NCBI GenBank assembly: GCA_020310875.1
Contig: CM035444.1
Span: forward strand, 15,378,085 to 15,442,084
Reading direction: 5' to 3'
Length of the DNA stretch: 64,000 nucleotides
DNA from: Ceratopteris richardii
Taxonomy: Eukaryota > Streptophyta > Polypodiopsida > Polypodiales > Pteridaceae
In this document: positions 23,940 through 35,141 of the stretch, one piece after another
How the letters are laid out: each line of letters starts with the position of its first letter
Position numbering within the stretch: the first letter of the stretch is position 1
The notes under the pieces: model-generated
Database searches by the model: none
What the model was told of the DNA's origin: nothing
The model's input: the letters and a program-made list of their open reading frames with translations, nothing else
Translations under genes and position numbers: made by a program

Positions 23940-25998
23940 TGTGAAAGGCTTTCTTTGCATCTTCATTCCATGAGAATTTTGTGTTTCTTGTAAGCTTTGT
24001 CAGAGGTGTCACTATCTTGGAGTAATCTCTGATGAATATCTTATAAAAATTCACAAACCCTAGAAAACAGTGTACATCTTGAACACATGAAGTTCGCAAC
24101 CAATCAAGGATTTTCTTAATCTTCTTAGGGTCACCTCTCCAATTTTGCATATAAAACTTTTTCTCTTAGTCTCTCTAGGACTATCTTGACATGAGATTCA
24201 TGATTCTCTAGATTTTTGGAGAAGATCAAGATATCATCAAGGTATATTACCACAAAATCATTTAAATACTCTCAATACTCTCAAAAGATATCATTCATCA
24301 TATGCTAAAACATGGCTAGAACATTTGTGAGACCGGATGGCATAACTAAATATTCAAAATATCCATACCTTGTTCAAAATGTTGTCTTCCATTCATCTAG
24401 TTCTCTAATCCTAACATAAGCTCCTCAAAGGTCAATCTTTGTGAATAACTTTTCTTTTCCCAGGCATTCCAAGAGCTCTAATATGAGTGTTAGAGGATAG
24501 TTTTCTCTTTATAGTGACTTTATTCAACCCATGATAGTCTACACACATTTAGAGAGTCTCATCCTTCTTCTTTACGAATAGGATGGGGGCTCCTCTAGGA
24601 GACTTTGAGTGTCCAATAAAACCCTTGGCTAGATTCTCATCAATATTCATACATAATTCTGTAAGTGGTCTGAAGGGTGGTTGTGCTCTCTATTGAAGTT
24701 CTATGGCACAATCATAAGGCCTATGCTCTAGGAGGATATGCGTATTCTTCTTCTCAAAGACATCTTGAAAATCTTGATACTGACTTGGTAGCTTTACTTG
24801 ATCATCTTTCTTGGACTCTTGAGATGGTATGGCATAGATCATATATGTCAGTTCCTTCCTTACTCCATGCATGAAGTCTTTGGCTCTATATTGGGTTCTT
24901 CTAGATATCTCAACAAGTGATTTTATTCTTCTCCCAATTGATGTGTGGATTATGTTTCTTTAGCTAGGGCACTCCAATGATAACGAGATTAATTGGACTC
25001 AATATTACATTGAAACATATGTGGAAATCATGTTCACCAAGGTGTACTCTTAATGGTCTCGTTTCCATGGTAATATTCCCAGATACTAGAGATCGTCCAT
25101 CTACCAGTTCAGCTACTATTGGTTTGTTCTTCTGAAGTAGCAAAATCCTATGTTTTATAACAAATCCTTCATTGATAAAACATGAGGAGGCTCCTGAATC
25201 TACTAGGGTTATAAGGGAAAGGGTCTTCTTAGGCATGATTTACTTGATAGGGGCAAGACATGTTTCTATGGGTGTTGGATGGAATTATGAGACCCTTTGT
25301 TGTATCATGGTCCGACTGTATGATCTCCTTTACAACAAGACTTCCTTGTTTCCCTGTTGTCCAAGAGTGACTACAAATTTGGAGTTTACTCTCTTGTTTG
25401 GACAATTAACTGCAAGATGTTTAGGGTTTCCACAATAGAGCCATGAATTGTTATCTCTCCTTATGTGTTTCTCTTGTAGGCTTAGAGGCTCCAACCTAGT
25501 CACGTCTATCTGCATAGGTTCAAGAATAGGCTCTTCTCTAGGAGTGGGCTGGACAGGTTTCCATTGACAAAGTATTCCTTCTAGTGCTTTTCTTGTTTCC
25601 TTTCAAAAAGATAGTTATGACATTTAATGGCTTGAGTGATATATTCATTTAATGTCTTAACCTCCGACATCGTGAGTAGAAGGTCCTTTACATCATCTCT
25701 TAAGCCCCTTCTAAATTGCCTTATGAAATAATCTTCATGCCAAGTGAGATCCCATATCAATTGCTTGAATTCTCATGCATAGGTAGAAGCAGGATGGTTA
25801 CCTTAATGTATATTTCGAACCTTTGTTTCTCCCACTCGACTCGTGTCTACATCTCCAAACGCGGCACTAAGCTCTCAAAGAAACCCCTCATAGTCATGAA
25901 GTACTACCATGTCCTTGTCCAAGATTGGAGCAAACCATGATAATGCTTGACTGCAGAGCAAGGTTCCAATAAAGCCAAACTTGGATGCATCATCAGGG
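23940..25998 (-). pseudogene. Ty3/gypsy gag-protease-RT relic (gypsy 3)
   Basis: Minus-strand pieces in gypsy order: gag remnants (about 25950-25560), a partial knuckle WLYCGNPKHLAVNCP near 25440 with one Cys missing, a protease LVDSGASSCFINEGF (25190 region, DSG intact), then RT with [25 protein letters not shown] and the palm VVIYLDDILIFSKN near 24230. The thumb and start of RNase H follow (FLGFVNFYKIFIRDYSKI, FSWNEDAKKAFHTLK). It is cut near 23940 inside RNase H and near 25998 by the Cop1c LTR. The many stops make it a clear pseudogene. Confidence 0.85.
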
Positions 25999-26005
25999 TA
26001 TCTAT

Positions 26006-26235
26006 TGTTAGAGATTAATGTCTACGGAAGCATGCGAACAACACAAGGAAGAAGAAGAATCTTGGGGCACAACACACAATACTAAATGTATTACCACTAG
26101 AATGTACAAAGATAAGTAACCCATTAGGGCTATAGGCATATATACAAGCCGGGAGAAAAAACCTCCTAAAGAGGGAAAAAAGTGCCGTGGAGGTCGTAAA
26201 GTGTTCACACACATCACTACCTAAATATATCAACA
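26006..26235 (-). repeat. 3' LTR of Cop1c
   Basis: A 230-base LTR of the Cop1 family (minus strand TGTTGATA...CTAACA), more diverged than the Cop1b LTRs. Confidence 0.85.
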
Positions 26236-26269
26236 AGGAGCTAGCACTCATGTATAAGGAAGTGCCAAG

Positions 26270-26833
26270 CTATATGAAATCAATCCACAAAAGGAAGAAA
26301 GCCCAAATCTTTGTGGAAAGCTTCAAACTTCTCCCTAGGCAAAGCCTTTGTGAAAAGGTCTACAATGTTCTCGGACGTGGGCATATATGCCAAGTTGATG
26401 TCCCCAGTAGAGAACCTCTCCCTGACATAGTGATAATGCACCTCAATGTCCTTAGTGTGAGCATGGAACACAGGGTCCCTTGCAACTGCCAATGCGCTCT
26501 GACTGTCAATGAAGATCATGGCGGTAGAAGACTAACCAACACCCAAATCAGCCATATGGCATCTAATCCACACACACTTAGTAGTCGCTATGAAAGCTGT
26601 CCTATACTCAACCTCACAACTAGAAGTGGCCACAATAGGCTGCTTCTTGCTCAACCAAGATATACATGAGCTACCAAGCATGAAACAAAAGCCACTAGTG
26701 GACACACGAGTGTCATAACAACCATCCCAATCAATGTTAGAAAAAGCATGTAAATCTAGTGGTAGTGATCCCCCCTTGGGATAAAACAATCCAAGTAGTT
26801 GGGTACCACTCAAGCAACGAAAGATGCATTTAT
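26270..26833 (-). pseudogene. copia RNase H of Cop1c
   Basis: The minus strand reads IDWDGCYDTRVSTSGFC, WLSKKQPIVATSSCEVEYRTA and SQSALAVARDPVFHAHTK, the Cop1 RNase H with the segment that Cop1a has lost. A stop near 26533 breaks the frame. Homology to Cop1b ends abruptly at about 26833, at the bases corresponding to RIFRYLSG. Confidence 0.85.
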
Positions 26834-28304
26834 CTGCTTGCAATACTTGACACCCTGAGCAATCAAACAAGATAACCAATAACAAAAGAACAATGAGTAA
26901 CCTATCACCACTTGTCACTGATCCAATCAAGGATAATGGCAAATACATATGCCCATAAACTGATGGAAATACATGCCAATACAATGGTGATGCACCTCCC
27001 ACTCAAGAATGAGTCATGCAAGATGGTCCAACCTATCACAAATAACCTGTGACCAAGTCCAAATGAATGGAGATAATCAATGATCCAAAGCTATCACACA
27101 AGCTTCAAGATCCACTAGAGTTCTCTTCTAGCATAAAAGCTGTCAAAATTTCGGCAGCATCTCCTCTGTAAAATGGACTCTGAACCAAATAAACCATGTG
27201 GGAATCACCATCCACATATGCCAAGAATCACACTGGAAAATACATATCAATCAATGATCAAATGCTAATAATAGTGACAAACGAATGTGTAACTGAGGCT
27301 CGAATCTGGATCATGTACCTGCAAAGAAAACAAAGATACAAGTACCAATCAAGATCCACAATCAACTCTCAAAAAATGATGTACAACTGGCAAGTAAATC
27401 TGTAACCAAGTGGCATAAGCAAGATATAGACCACAATGCCACTATACATCCATGATCGAACTTATGATGACATAAACCTCAAAAAAGAGTATACCACAAT
27501 GTCATCTTATATGCCAAACATGCGACAAGAACATGCTATACTCTCATATGGAGCAGCTACCACAATGATCATACATGTACAATGCCTTCAAGCTCTAAGA
27601 ATAAGAGCTTGCACACCAAAAATTCTCCCTCGAAGAAGTTCCAAAGCAAATTCAACCTCCAAGTGCAATTATGGTTCTTATAGTGAAAATGTGCTGCTCT
27701 ATGTTTTGTTATTTCAGAGGTGTAAACCTCTGAATTTGAACTTTTGGTCTTCAACAAACTTCAAGATCTACTTCTTGGCTACCTAAGAAGATAAAGAACA
27801 CCTCAATCGCATGTGTGTAGCTCAAGATACGAACAAAACAAACAGCTACTATCAATTTCCCTTTCACTTGCAACATGTCAGCTCTATATTCTGCACTTTC
27901 AGCGATCTAAAACTCAGAATCTTGATCTTTGATCTTCTACAAAGTTGTAGAGGCTACTTCAAGCTACGTATAGCAAGTTGAATCGTACAAATCAGACCTG
28001 TAGAACTCGATTTATGATCTGAAAACTAACATGTTGTCATAGTGAATGTAGATTCGCCTTCTACAGTAGTCTAGGTTTTTCGAATTTTTGGCAGTCTAAA
28101 ACTTCGAACCAAGTTTTGCGCCCTTCTGTGAAGTTGTAGCTCTTTGTGTTAGCTATGTACATAACTTTAAAACGCATCAATTTGAGCTATCTAGCTCGAG
28201 TTATGACCAAAATACTCAACTATTGTCAAGAGATGCCGACCTACACTTCTACCCTTTCTGACCTAAGCTTCCATTGAAGCTTCTTGCACACCAGCCTTCA
28301 GCAT

Positions 28305-28316
28305 GCTCTGATACCA
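28305..28316 (-). other. copia primer binding site
   Basis: The minus strand reads TGGTATCAGAGC, one base inside the short LTR at 28318-28505. Confidence 0.85.
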
Positions 28317-28317
28317 A

Positions 28318-28505
28318 TGAAGGGTTTTGGTGTGCAGAACAAGAGGAGGACGGAAGCAATGAGGGAGAGAGAAGAGAGGAGAGATGCGCACAGATGCATG
28401 GGAGCCTCGAAACCCACATAATGAACTCTCTTGAGGCAATGCTCTATATATGATATATATACATGAATATGGGGGTAAGGTCACATGACCCTTACATCCC
28501 CAACA
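28318..28505 (-). repeat. short (188-base) 5' LTR
   Basis: The minus strand starts TGTTGGGGATGT and ends CAAAACCCTTCA; a TATATATA stretch lies at about 28446-28460. It is shorter than any other LTR in the window. Confidence 0.65.
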
Positions 28506-29277
28506 ATCAGATCAACTTTAAAATGAGCAACATGCTTCTCATGAGAACTAGTGAGTAGCATTTCATTAACATACACAACATTGATCAGAAGCACATCATT
28601 AGCATGCTTAACATATAAGGTGCTCTCTGCTGGACTAATCTCAAAACCATGTGCAATCAAGTAGGCATGTATTCTTTTATACCAAGCACATGGTGCTTGT
28701 TTCAACCCATATAATGCATTTTTCAACCTGCCATAGCATAGCAATCTAATGCAAAAGAAGCTCTAGGAGAGTGTGAATGAGTACAATACGACATAGGTGC
28801 ATCTAATTTGCTCTCATGCAAAGTCTGCACCAGCCACTTGGCATAGTTTTTGCCTCCTTAATATGAGCTCTCTCATCAAGAAGTGCATCATGAAAACCTG
28901 CATCAGAAATGAAATGATTTGCATCATCACATGAAACCTTTTAAGGCTGAGAAGTTACCTCATTAGGACCAACGCTAGACTATCCACCTATAAAAAGAGG
29001 CAACAAAGTGTCATACATGTCTTTGGAGCTAACTGATGTCTCCTTAGTACATGAAAGTAATGGCTGAATAGCATCTTCCACAAAAAGAACATCACAACTA
29101 ACCAAAATGTGTTTAGTCTGTGGATTATACAGATGATAGCCTTTGCTTTCAGAACTGTACCCAACAAAAATACATTTCACTACTTTATCATCCAATTTCT
29201 TGCGTTGTTGTTCATGTAGTAATGCATATGCCAAACAACCAAAAACATGCAGGTAAGCAATATGCTTGTGACCATGC
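28506..29277 (-). pseudogene. copia RT and linker fragment of Cop1c
   Basis: The minus strand has linker motifs VKCIFVGYSSESKGYHLY (about 29170) and VSSKDMYDTLLPLF, then RT residues NALYGLKQAPCAWYKRIHAYLI and NVVYVNEMLL, where the palm YVDD is changed to YVNE. A large internal deletion joins the linker directly to LKNALYGLKQ near 28740, removing the RT fingers. The right edge is the CATGC duplication beside the H element. Confidence 0.8.
29273..29277. repeat. target-site duplication CATGC, left of H
   Basis: CATGC at 29273-29277 matches 60431-60435 on the other side of the H element; both lie in Cop1c integrase/linker sequence. Confidence 0.92.
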
Positions 29278-30273
29278 TGTTGGGGGATTCTTGGACAAGA
29301 AGGGATTTGAATGTTTGTAGGAGAAATGGGTAAGACAAGAAGAGAAAATACACACTGGAAGCTTCTGTAGATTGATTACAAGAAGACAAATACAATATTG
29401 AAGCACAATGAAAGCCAATGCTTTTGTGCAAAATCCCACAGAGGGCTCAATAACAAAATACCAAATACCGAAGGGACTTGTTGCTGTCGGCCTCCTCTGC
29501 ACCAAACCTCCACTTTCTCCAAGCCTGCACTTGTGCACACCTTGCACCAAGCTTCCACTAAGGGGGAGGTATGGGTACCTTCTGTCAGCATGTGCACACT
29601 TCAATAAGGCCTTGGGATCTTTGGGAGACTAGCTTAACACTTCTCTGCACACTTCCTTGGTCACTCTTCATGCACACCTTGCACTTCACTTCTTTGCGTC
29701 GCACACTGTATGTCTCTTGCACTTCTCTCTCTTGCCTTGCCTTAGACTATGCTTCCCCCGATTACACTAGAATAGTCCAAGAATAGTCCTTGCCTTGAGT
29801 TGAGTGTCGATTCACATACGCTCCTAACTGCAAGAGTATCTTGGTTCTCACTTTGATGTCCCAAGATTGTCTTCACAAGTGGCAGCCAACGAATCCCTGT
29901 TTTGTCCTGTAGTGACTTTAGACTAAAACCAAAAATTTTAATTGGGGGGGCATACTTTCACTTCTGCGTACGCTGCCTCTTCACATACCTTCACATTTTC
30001 CTATTAAGTCTTCACTTTTTCACATAAGAGAGGGTTTACCTGAACCTTCCAAAACACTTTAAAAACACTTTGAACCTTAGGGAAATTAGAGAAATACCTC
30101 TGCAACCTGCAACCCACTTTCTCCAATTTACCCTTTGTGGACAATTAATTGTGCATTACCTACGCACTTTGATATCGGCACTTTAGCACTTTGACTTTGC
30201 ACCAGTTGACTTTGATTGCAATTGACTTTGACTGCAGTTGACTTTGACCACTATGACTTTTATGGGCTCAACA
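29278..30273 (-). repeat. 3' LTR of H
   Basis: Plus strand TGTTGGGGGATTC...GGGCTCAACA, homologous throughout to 59443-60430. Confidence 0.92.
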
Positions 30274-30288
30274 ATTGCCCACCACCTA
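30274..30288 (-). other. polypurine tract of H
   Basis: The minus strand reads AGGTGGTGGGCAAT directly before the 3' LTR. Confidence 0.6.
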
Positions 30289-30479
30289 ATGTACTCTACG
30301 TCCCGGAGAGTTACAACCAAGACTTTGGCATGGCAGAGAGGACAGAGGATTCCTGTGAGGAGATCAGCGCCTCCAGAACAGCAATATTGAAAAACCCCAA
30401 TAGGGAGAAAATGGTATTGAAAATGTTTGACAGGGAAGGGGATGTTGTATGGTAGAGTGAATGAAGTTGAAAAAGGATA

Positions 30480-31030
30480 TGGGGAGAGAGTATGGAGGAT
30501 GTAGGGGTGTATTTGGGGTTAGGGGGAGGGCACGGAAGGGGTAGTGGAAGGGCCGGTTAGGGGGAGGGGGGGCTGCGATTGCGGGTGGGAGGAGAGGCGC
30601 GGGCGGGTGCGGGGGGGAGGAGGGGGGGGGCGGAGGGGGGGGGAAGGGGGGGGGGGAGGTGGGGGGGGGGAGGGGGGCTGCGGGTGGGCGGAGAGGCACG
30701 GGCAGGTGCAGGGGGGAGGGGGGGCTGCGGTTGCGGGTGGGCGGAGAGGCGCGGGCGGGTGTGGGGGGGAGGGGGGACTGTGGTTGCAGGTGGGCGGAGA
30801 GGCATGGGCGGGTGCGGGGGGGGGAGGGGGGGGAGGGGGGGGGGAGGGGAGGGGGAGGAGGGGGGGAAAGGGAGGGGGGGGGGGAAGAGGGGGGGGGGGG
30901 AAAGGGGGGGGAGGGGGGGCTGCGGTTGCGGGTGGGCGGAGAGACACGGGCGGGTGCGAGGGGGGGAGAGGGGGGAGGGGGGGGAGTGGGGGCTACTGGG
31001 GGGGTGGGGGAGAGTGTTGTTTTTTTTTTT
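30480..31030. repeat. extremely G-rich repeat tract (plus strand)
   Basis: About 550 bases consist almost wholly of G-runs on the plus strand, with five copies of a diverged unit: CTGCGGTTGCGGGTGGGCGG, then AGAGGC(G/A)CGGGCGGGTGCG, starting near 30571, 30677, 30724, 30777 and 30919. The units are joined by G/A runs of variable length. It ends in a T-run (31018-31032). It lies between integrase and the 3' LTR of H. All open frames here are low-complexity artefacts. Confidence 0.9.
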
Positions 31031-31032
31031 GT

Positions 31033-31426
31033 TGTTGTAACAAAATGCCTAAAATTAGAGGAAAAGAAAAATGGCGAAAAAGCACCAAAAATATCCAAAA
31101 GATGCATGAAAAGAATTTTCCAAAATTCTGGATAGGGTCTAAGGTAATATCCTCCATCAAGCCCATACAAAGCCTCCTATATTTCATCAATTGGGCAAGA
31201 CAATGACTATTGAAAGGGATGAAAAAGGCTAAAAAATGCTGGAAAAAATTCCCATAAATACCCAAAAATTGTATTGTAGAGGTTATGAAATGCCTTCTAG
31301 GTTTGCTAGAAACTCAAGGAACAAGCATGAAATTGATAAAGAAAACTACTAAAACTAAGCAACATGCAATGAGAAAGCTATGTACAACCTGGACATATTT
31401 TGTAGTTCCAGGTGATCCATACTTCT
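31033..31426. other. H 3' non-coding region
   Basis: AT-rich sequence between the integrase stop and the G-rich tract. I see no motif in it. Confidence 0.5.
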
Positions 31427-34400
31427 TCAAGGTTGTTGATGGTAGGCCTTGAGCCTTGATATGTTGACCAGTGGAAAGGCCTCTCCTTTCAGTGTCTCCA
31501 ACTCCACAACACCCCAATTCAGCATTGATTTAACTCTATAAGGTCGTTCCCAGTGTGGAAGCCATTTTCCTCTCACTTGTGTTTGAAGATGAGGTCTATG
31601 GAGAAGAACTAACATGCCTCGCTCTATGTTGTTGTTCCACATATTTTGATCATGTGCCTCCTTCCTCTTCATCTGAGTTTCCAACAATTGTTTTGTTGCT
31701 AGTAGACGAATCTCCTCCACTTTATGCAGGGCTCCCAACCTCTGAGAGACACCACAATCTTTCTTATCCTGCATGAATGCCACTTTAGGGGATCCATGTA
31801 AAAATTCAAAGGGCTCAATTGGCATGATTCCATAAACCAATTGGAATGGAGAATATCCGGTGGCCTCTTTGTAAGCCAACCTGTATGCCCATAGGGTACC
31901 CTGAAAAGCAATGCCCCAGGAAGTAGGTTGTAACATACATTCCTTCCTTAACATGGAAATTAATACCTTATTTGTTGATTCAGCCTATCCATTTTCTCTT
32001 GGGTAGTAGGCACAAGAGGTCCTATGTAAAATTCTATACCTGTTGAAAATTTCCTGCAGGACCTTATTCACAAAATGAGAACCCTGGTCTGTACAAATTT
32101 CAAGTGGACATCCAAACCTTCAAATGATGCTACTGTAAATGAAATCAGCCACAGTTTGGGCGGTGCAGTCAGGTGATGCAATAGCTTCAGCCCATTTCGT
32201 CGCATAGTCTGTGGCTATCAGTAAATACTTCTCTCTTTTAGGAATCGACGGAGGGTAGATAGGCCCTACAAAATCTTACCCCCACTTCTCAAACGGTTGC
32301 CAAGAAGTGGAAATAATCAATGGATTATGCCTCTGCTTGGTGGGTTTAGGTCCACACCTCTGGCAAACATCACATGCTTTTCCCCAGTCATCCGCATCTT
32401 TGAATAATGTAGGCCACCATAAACCAGCATCAAGGATCCTCTGACTCATGATATGCCCTGGAAGCTGCCCACCACCTGTTCCTTCATGTGCAGATTGAAG
32501 GACTTCCCTCACTTCTTCTTCTTCCAAGCACTTCCTAAACCTGTTGTCCTTTCCCTGTCTATATAATTTATCTTCAATGAAAGTGTAAGGTCTGCTCTTG
32601 ATTAGCAGTCTCTTCCTTTGCACAGCACTAGCCTTTTCTGGATACACACCAGTTTTAATGAAATTCTTGATATCATAATACCAACCTTGAGCTTGTACAG
32701 CGAACAGCTGAGCATCTAGAAAATCATCATTGATTCCACTAGTCGGATCCATTATATTGATTCTGGATAGGTGATCTGCCATACCATTTTCTTTACCTGA
32801 TCTGTGGACTACAGAAAATCAAACTCTTGGAACAACAATAACCACCTCCATATTCTACCAGTGGCTTGTGGTTTGTTGAGCAAGTATTTTAGTGGTTGGT
32901 GATCCGTTATAATAACAAATTTTACTCCCAGTAAGTAATGACGAATTTTTTGGACAGCAAAAACCATGGCTAAGGCTTCCCTTTCTGTGGTGTTGTAATT
33001 CCTTTCAGCCTTAGTCAAAATTCTACTGGCATATTGAATTGGTATGTCCACCTTAAATTCTTCACTGGGTTGTGTCAAAACTGCCCCCACTACATATGCA
33101 CTGGCATCTACATGTATATGAAAGATTTTTGACCACTCAGGTGTGATCAAAATGGGAGCAGACACTAACCTTGACCGTAATGTTTGATATGCTTTTTCCT
33201 CCTCTTCTTCCCATTTAAAAGGTATTTCCTTACCTGTAAGTCTAGCCAGTGGTCTGGCTATCTCCACATACATTTTTATAAACCTTCTGTGGTATCCAGT
33301 ATGCCCCAAGAAACTCTGAATCTCTTTAGGAGATTTAGGTTTAGGCAACTTTAATATAGAAATGATTTTGTCAAGATCTAGGGCCATACCTTTAGCCAAC
33401 ACCACATGTCCAAAGAGAGTTCCTTCTGTCACAAGGAAATGACATTTGTTTGGATTGAGCTTTAGCTTAGTCTCCCTGCATCTCTTGAAAACATTCTGCA
33501 GCTATCGCAAGTGATGGTCCAAACAATCTAAAGGAGTCTCCTTGTAAGAACCTGAAAACGAAGAGAAGTCATCCATGAAGATTCTAAGTGACTCCAGCAA
33601 TAAGGGGCCAAAAATGAGATTGACCGTTCTGTTAAAGGTGGCTGGAGCATTTCTGAGCCCAAATGGCATTTTTAAATACACATATGTTCCCCAAGGTGTG
33701 ATAAAAGCAGTCTCACGATCCTCTGGGTGTATTGATATTTGATTGTATCCACTGAAGCCATCCATAAAGCTGTATAATGCATGTCCAGCCACTTCTTCAA
33801 TGACCTTCTCTGCAAATGGCATTGGGAATCCATCTGGGATTGTCACCTTGTTGAGTGCTCTAAAGTCAACACAAATTCTGATTTTATTGGTATTCTTCTT
33901 TGGCACTATAACCATAGGTGAGAGCCACTCCGAGTGTTCCACAGGAATAATGATTCCTGCATCCTCCATCTTTTGTATTTCTACATAAACAGCTTCGGCA
34001 TATTTTGGGTTGAGTCTATAACTCTTCCCTCGTATTGGTTTGGCTTCCTCAACCAGAGGGATTCTATGCTCTCGATAATTGGTAGGCACTCCTTCTAAGT
34101 CTTTATAATGTCAGGCAAAAACATCTGTATAATGAGTCAAGAATGATCCTACCTTTTCAAGGAGCCCTGGGTGGTTCCACAACCAAGTGGCCACGAAGAC
34201 TGGCCGATTCTTGGCTTGAGTGTCCAATTGTATTTCTCTGATAGGATTTCTCTCTACCATATTATCTTCGTGCTAATATCCTTCCTTGTCTTCTTCCACT
34301 AACTTTTCATGCATTGCTTCATAAGGAGGGGTATTTTGGATTTCAATGTGTTCCTCCTTGTCCTGCATCCATCCTGCATGTATTTCTTGAATTGGGAAAG

Positions 34401-34603
34401 AACACTCTTCACTAGAATCTTTTACCTTGCCTTTAGCTTTAGTAACTTCCTTATATGTGGTTGTCATATCCTCCTCCAAGTTGTATTCGAGGGGTGTCTT
34501 CTTGCCCCTTCTGTGTTCTGTGATGGGCTCTCCCAATCCATCAACCGGGACTTTTTCCTCATCCTCATCATAACCTTCAGTCGTGCAAGAATTATTAAGA
34601 AGA
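31427..34603 (-). pseudogene. gypsy RT-RNase H-integrase of H, broken
   Basis: The minus strand encodes RT (34089-33440): SPMVIVPKKNTNKIRICVD, PFGLRNAPATFNR and the palm IFMDDFSSFS. RNase H follows (33430-32780): HVDASAYVVGAVL, TEREALAMVFAV, TDHQPLKYLL. Integrase is at 32780-31427, with zinc end CDVCQRC, D in DFVGPIYPP, D in CTDQGSHF, E in NG-AESTNK, and a C-terminal part ending RLKAYHQQP. Disruptions: stops near 34273, 34110, 33502, 32275 and 31985, and a frameshift near 32800. At 34604 the G2 LTR interrupts the frame. The second half of the protease is missing at that junction. Confidence 0.9.
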
Positions 34604-35141
34604 AGCAATGAAGTTCTTAGATTACTTTCAAAAAGCTCTTACAAGTTCAAATCAATTACAAGCTAACCTCAAAAATGAGCTCTCTAGCTCTATTTATAGT
34701 TTTTGACTAGGTTTTGGCCTTGTTCAGACCTAGTGTCCGACCTAGTTAAAAATTAGGTTCTCTACCCTATTTGAAGGTTCAAACGGAGTCTAAAAAATGT
34801 GAAAACTGATAGGTAGGTACTTCTAAAGCTCCTCAAGCTCAAGGACTCCTTGGCTTGCACAAAATGGAGCTACAAAAATATGAAATGGTATTTACAATGG
34901 TTTTTAGTGATGAAAATCACTATTTTTGTAGGGATTTCTTCTAACATTTTGACATACATTTCCTGGAGCTCCCTACTTGCTCCTTCTTCTTGTGTGCCCA
35001 ACTCTTTGATGCCTGAAAAATTTAAATGGCCTACTTGCCAGATCTTCTTTGACTACTGTGTCTGCCTGTGCTTTCTCTTCGTTCCGACTCCCTTCGTAGG
35101 CTTCCTTGTCTTGCAACTCCTTCAGTTCCTTGACTACTGCA
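34604..35141 (-). repeat. 3' LTR of G2, distal end missing
   Basis: Nearly identical to 49934-50472. The last 167 bases present in the 5' LTR (49767-49933) are absent, and the H sequence resumes directly, so a deletion removed the LTR end together with part of the H protease. A minus-strand TATAAATAG lies at 34690-34698. Confidence 0.88.

Larger units (their letters stand above)
26834..28505 (-). mobile_element. inserted 5' end of a short-LTR copia-like element
   Basis: Cop1c homology is interrupted here for 1.67 kb. At the right end on the minus strand is a 188-base LTR (28318-28505) followed by a perfect copia primer site (28305-28316). The remaining 1.5 kb has no coding motif and would be leader. 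No second LTR is found at the left end, so the insert looks truncated. Confidence 0.6.

Noticed and set aside
29376-29951. Small open frames in both H LTRs (for example near 29398-29632 and 59563-59797)
   Set aside because: They recur only because the LTR recurs; frames overlap on both strands and differ by indels.
30364-31206. Long proline-rich or glycine-rich open frames on both strands
   Set aside because: They are produced by the G-run repeat tract, which has few stop codons in any frame. No start context, domain or second support.
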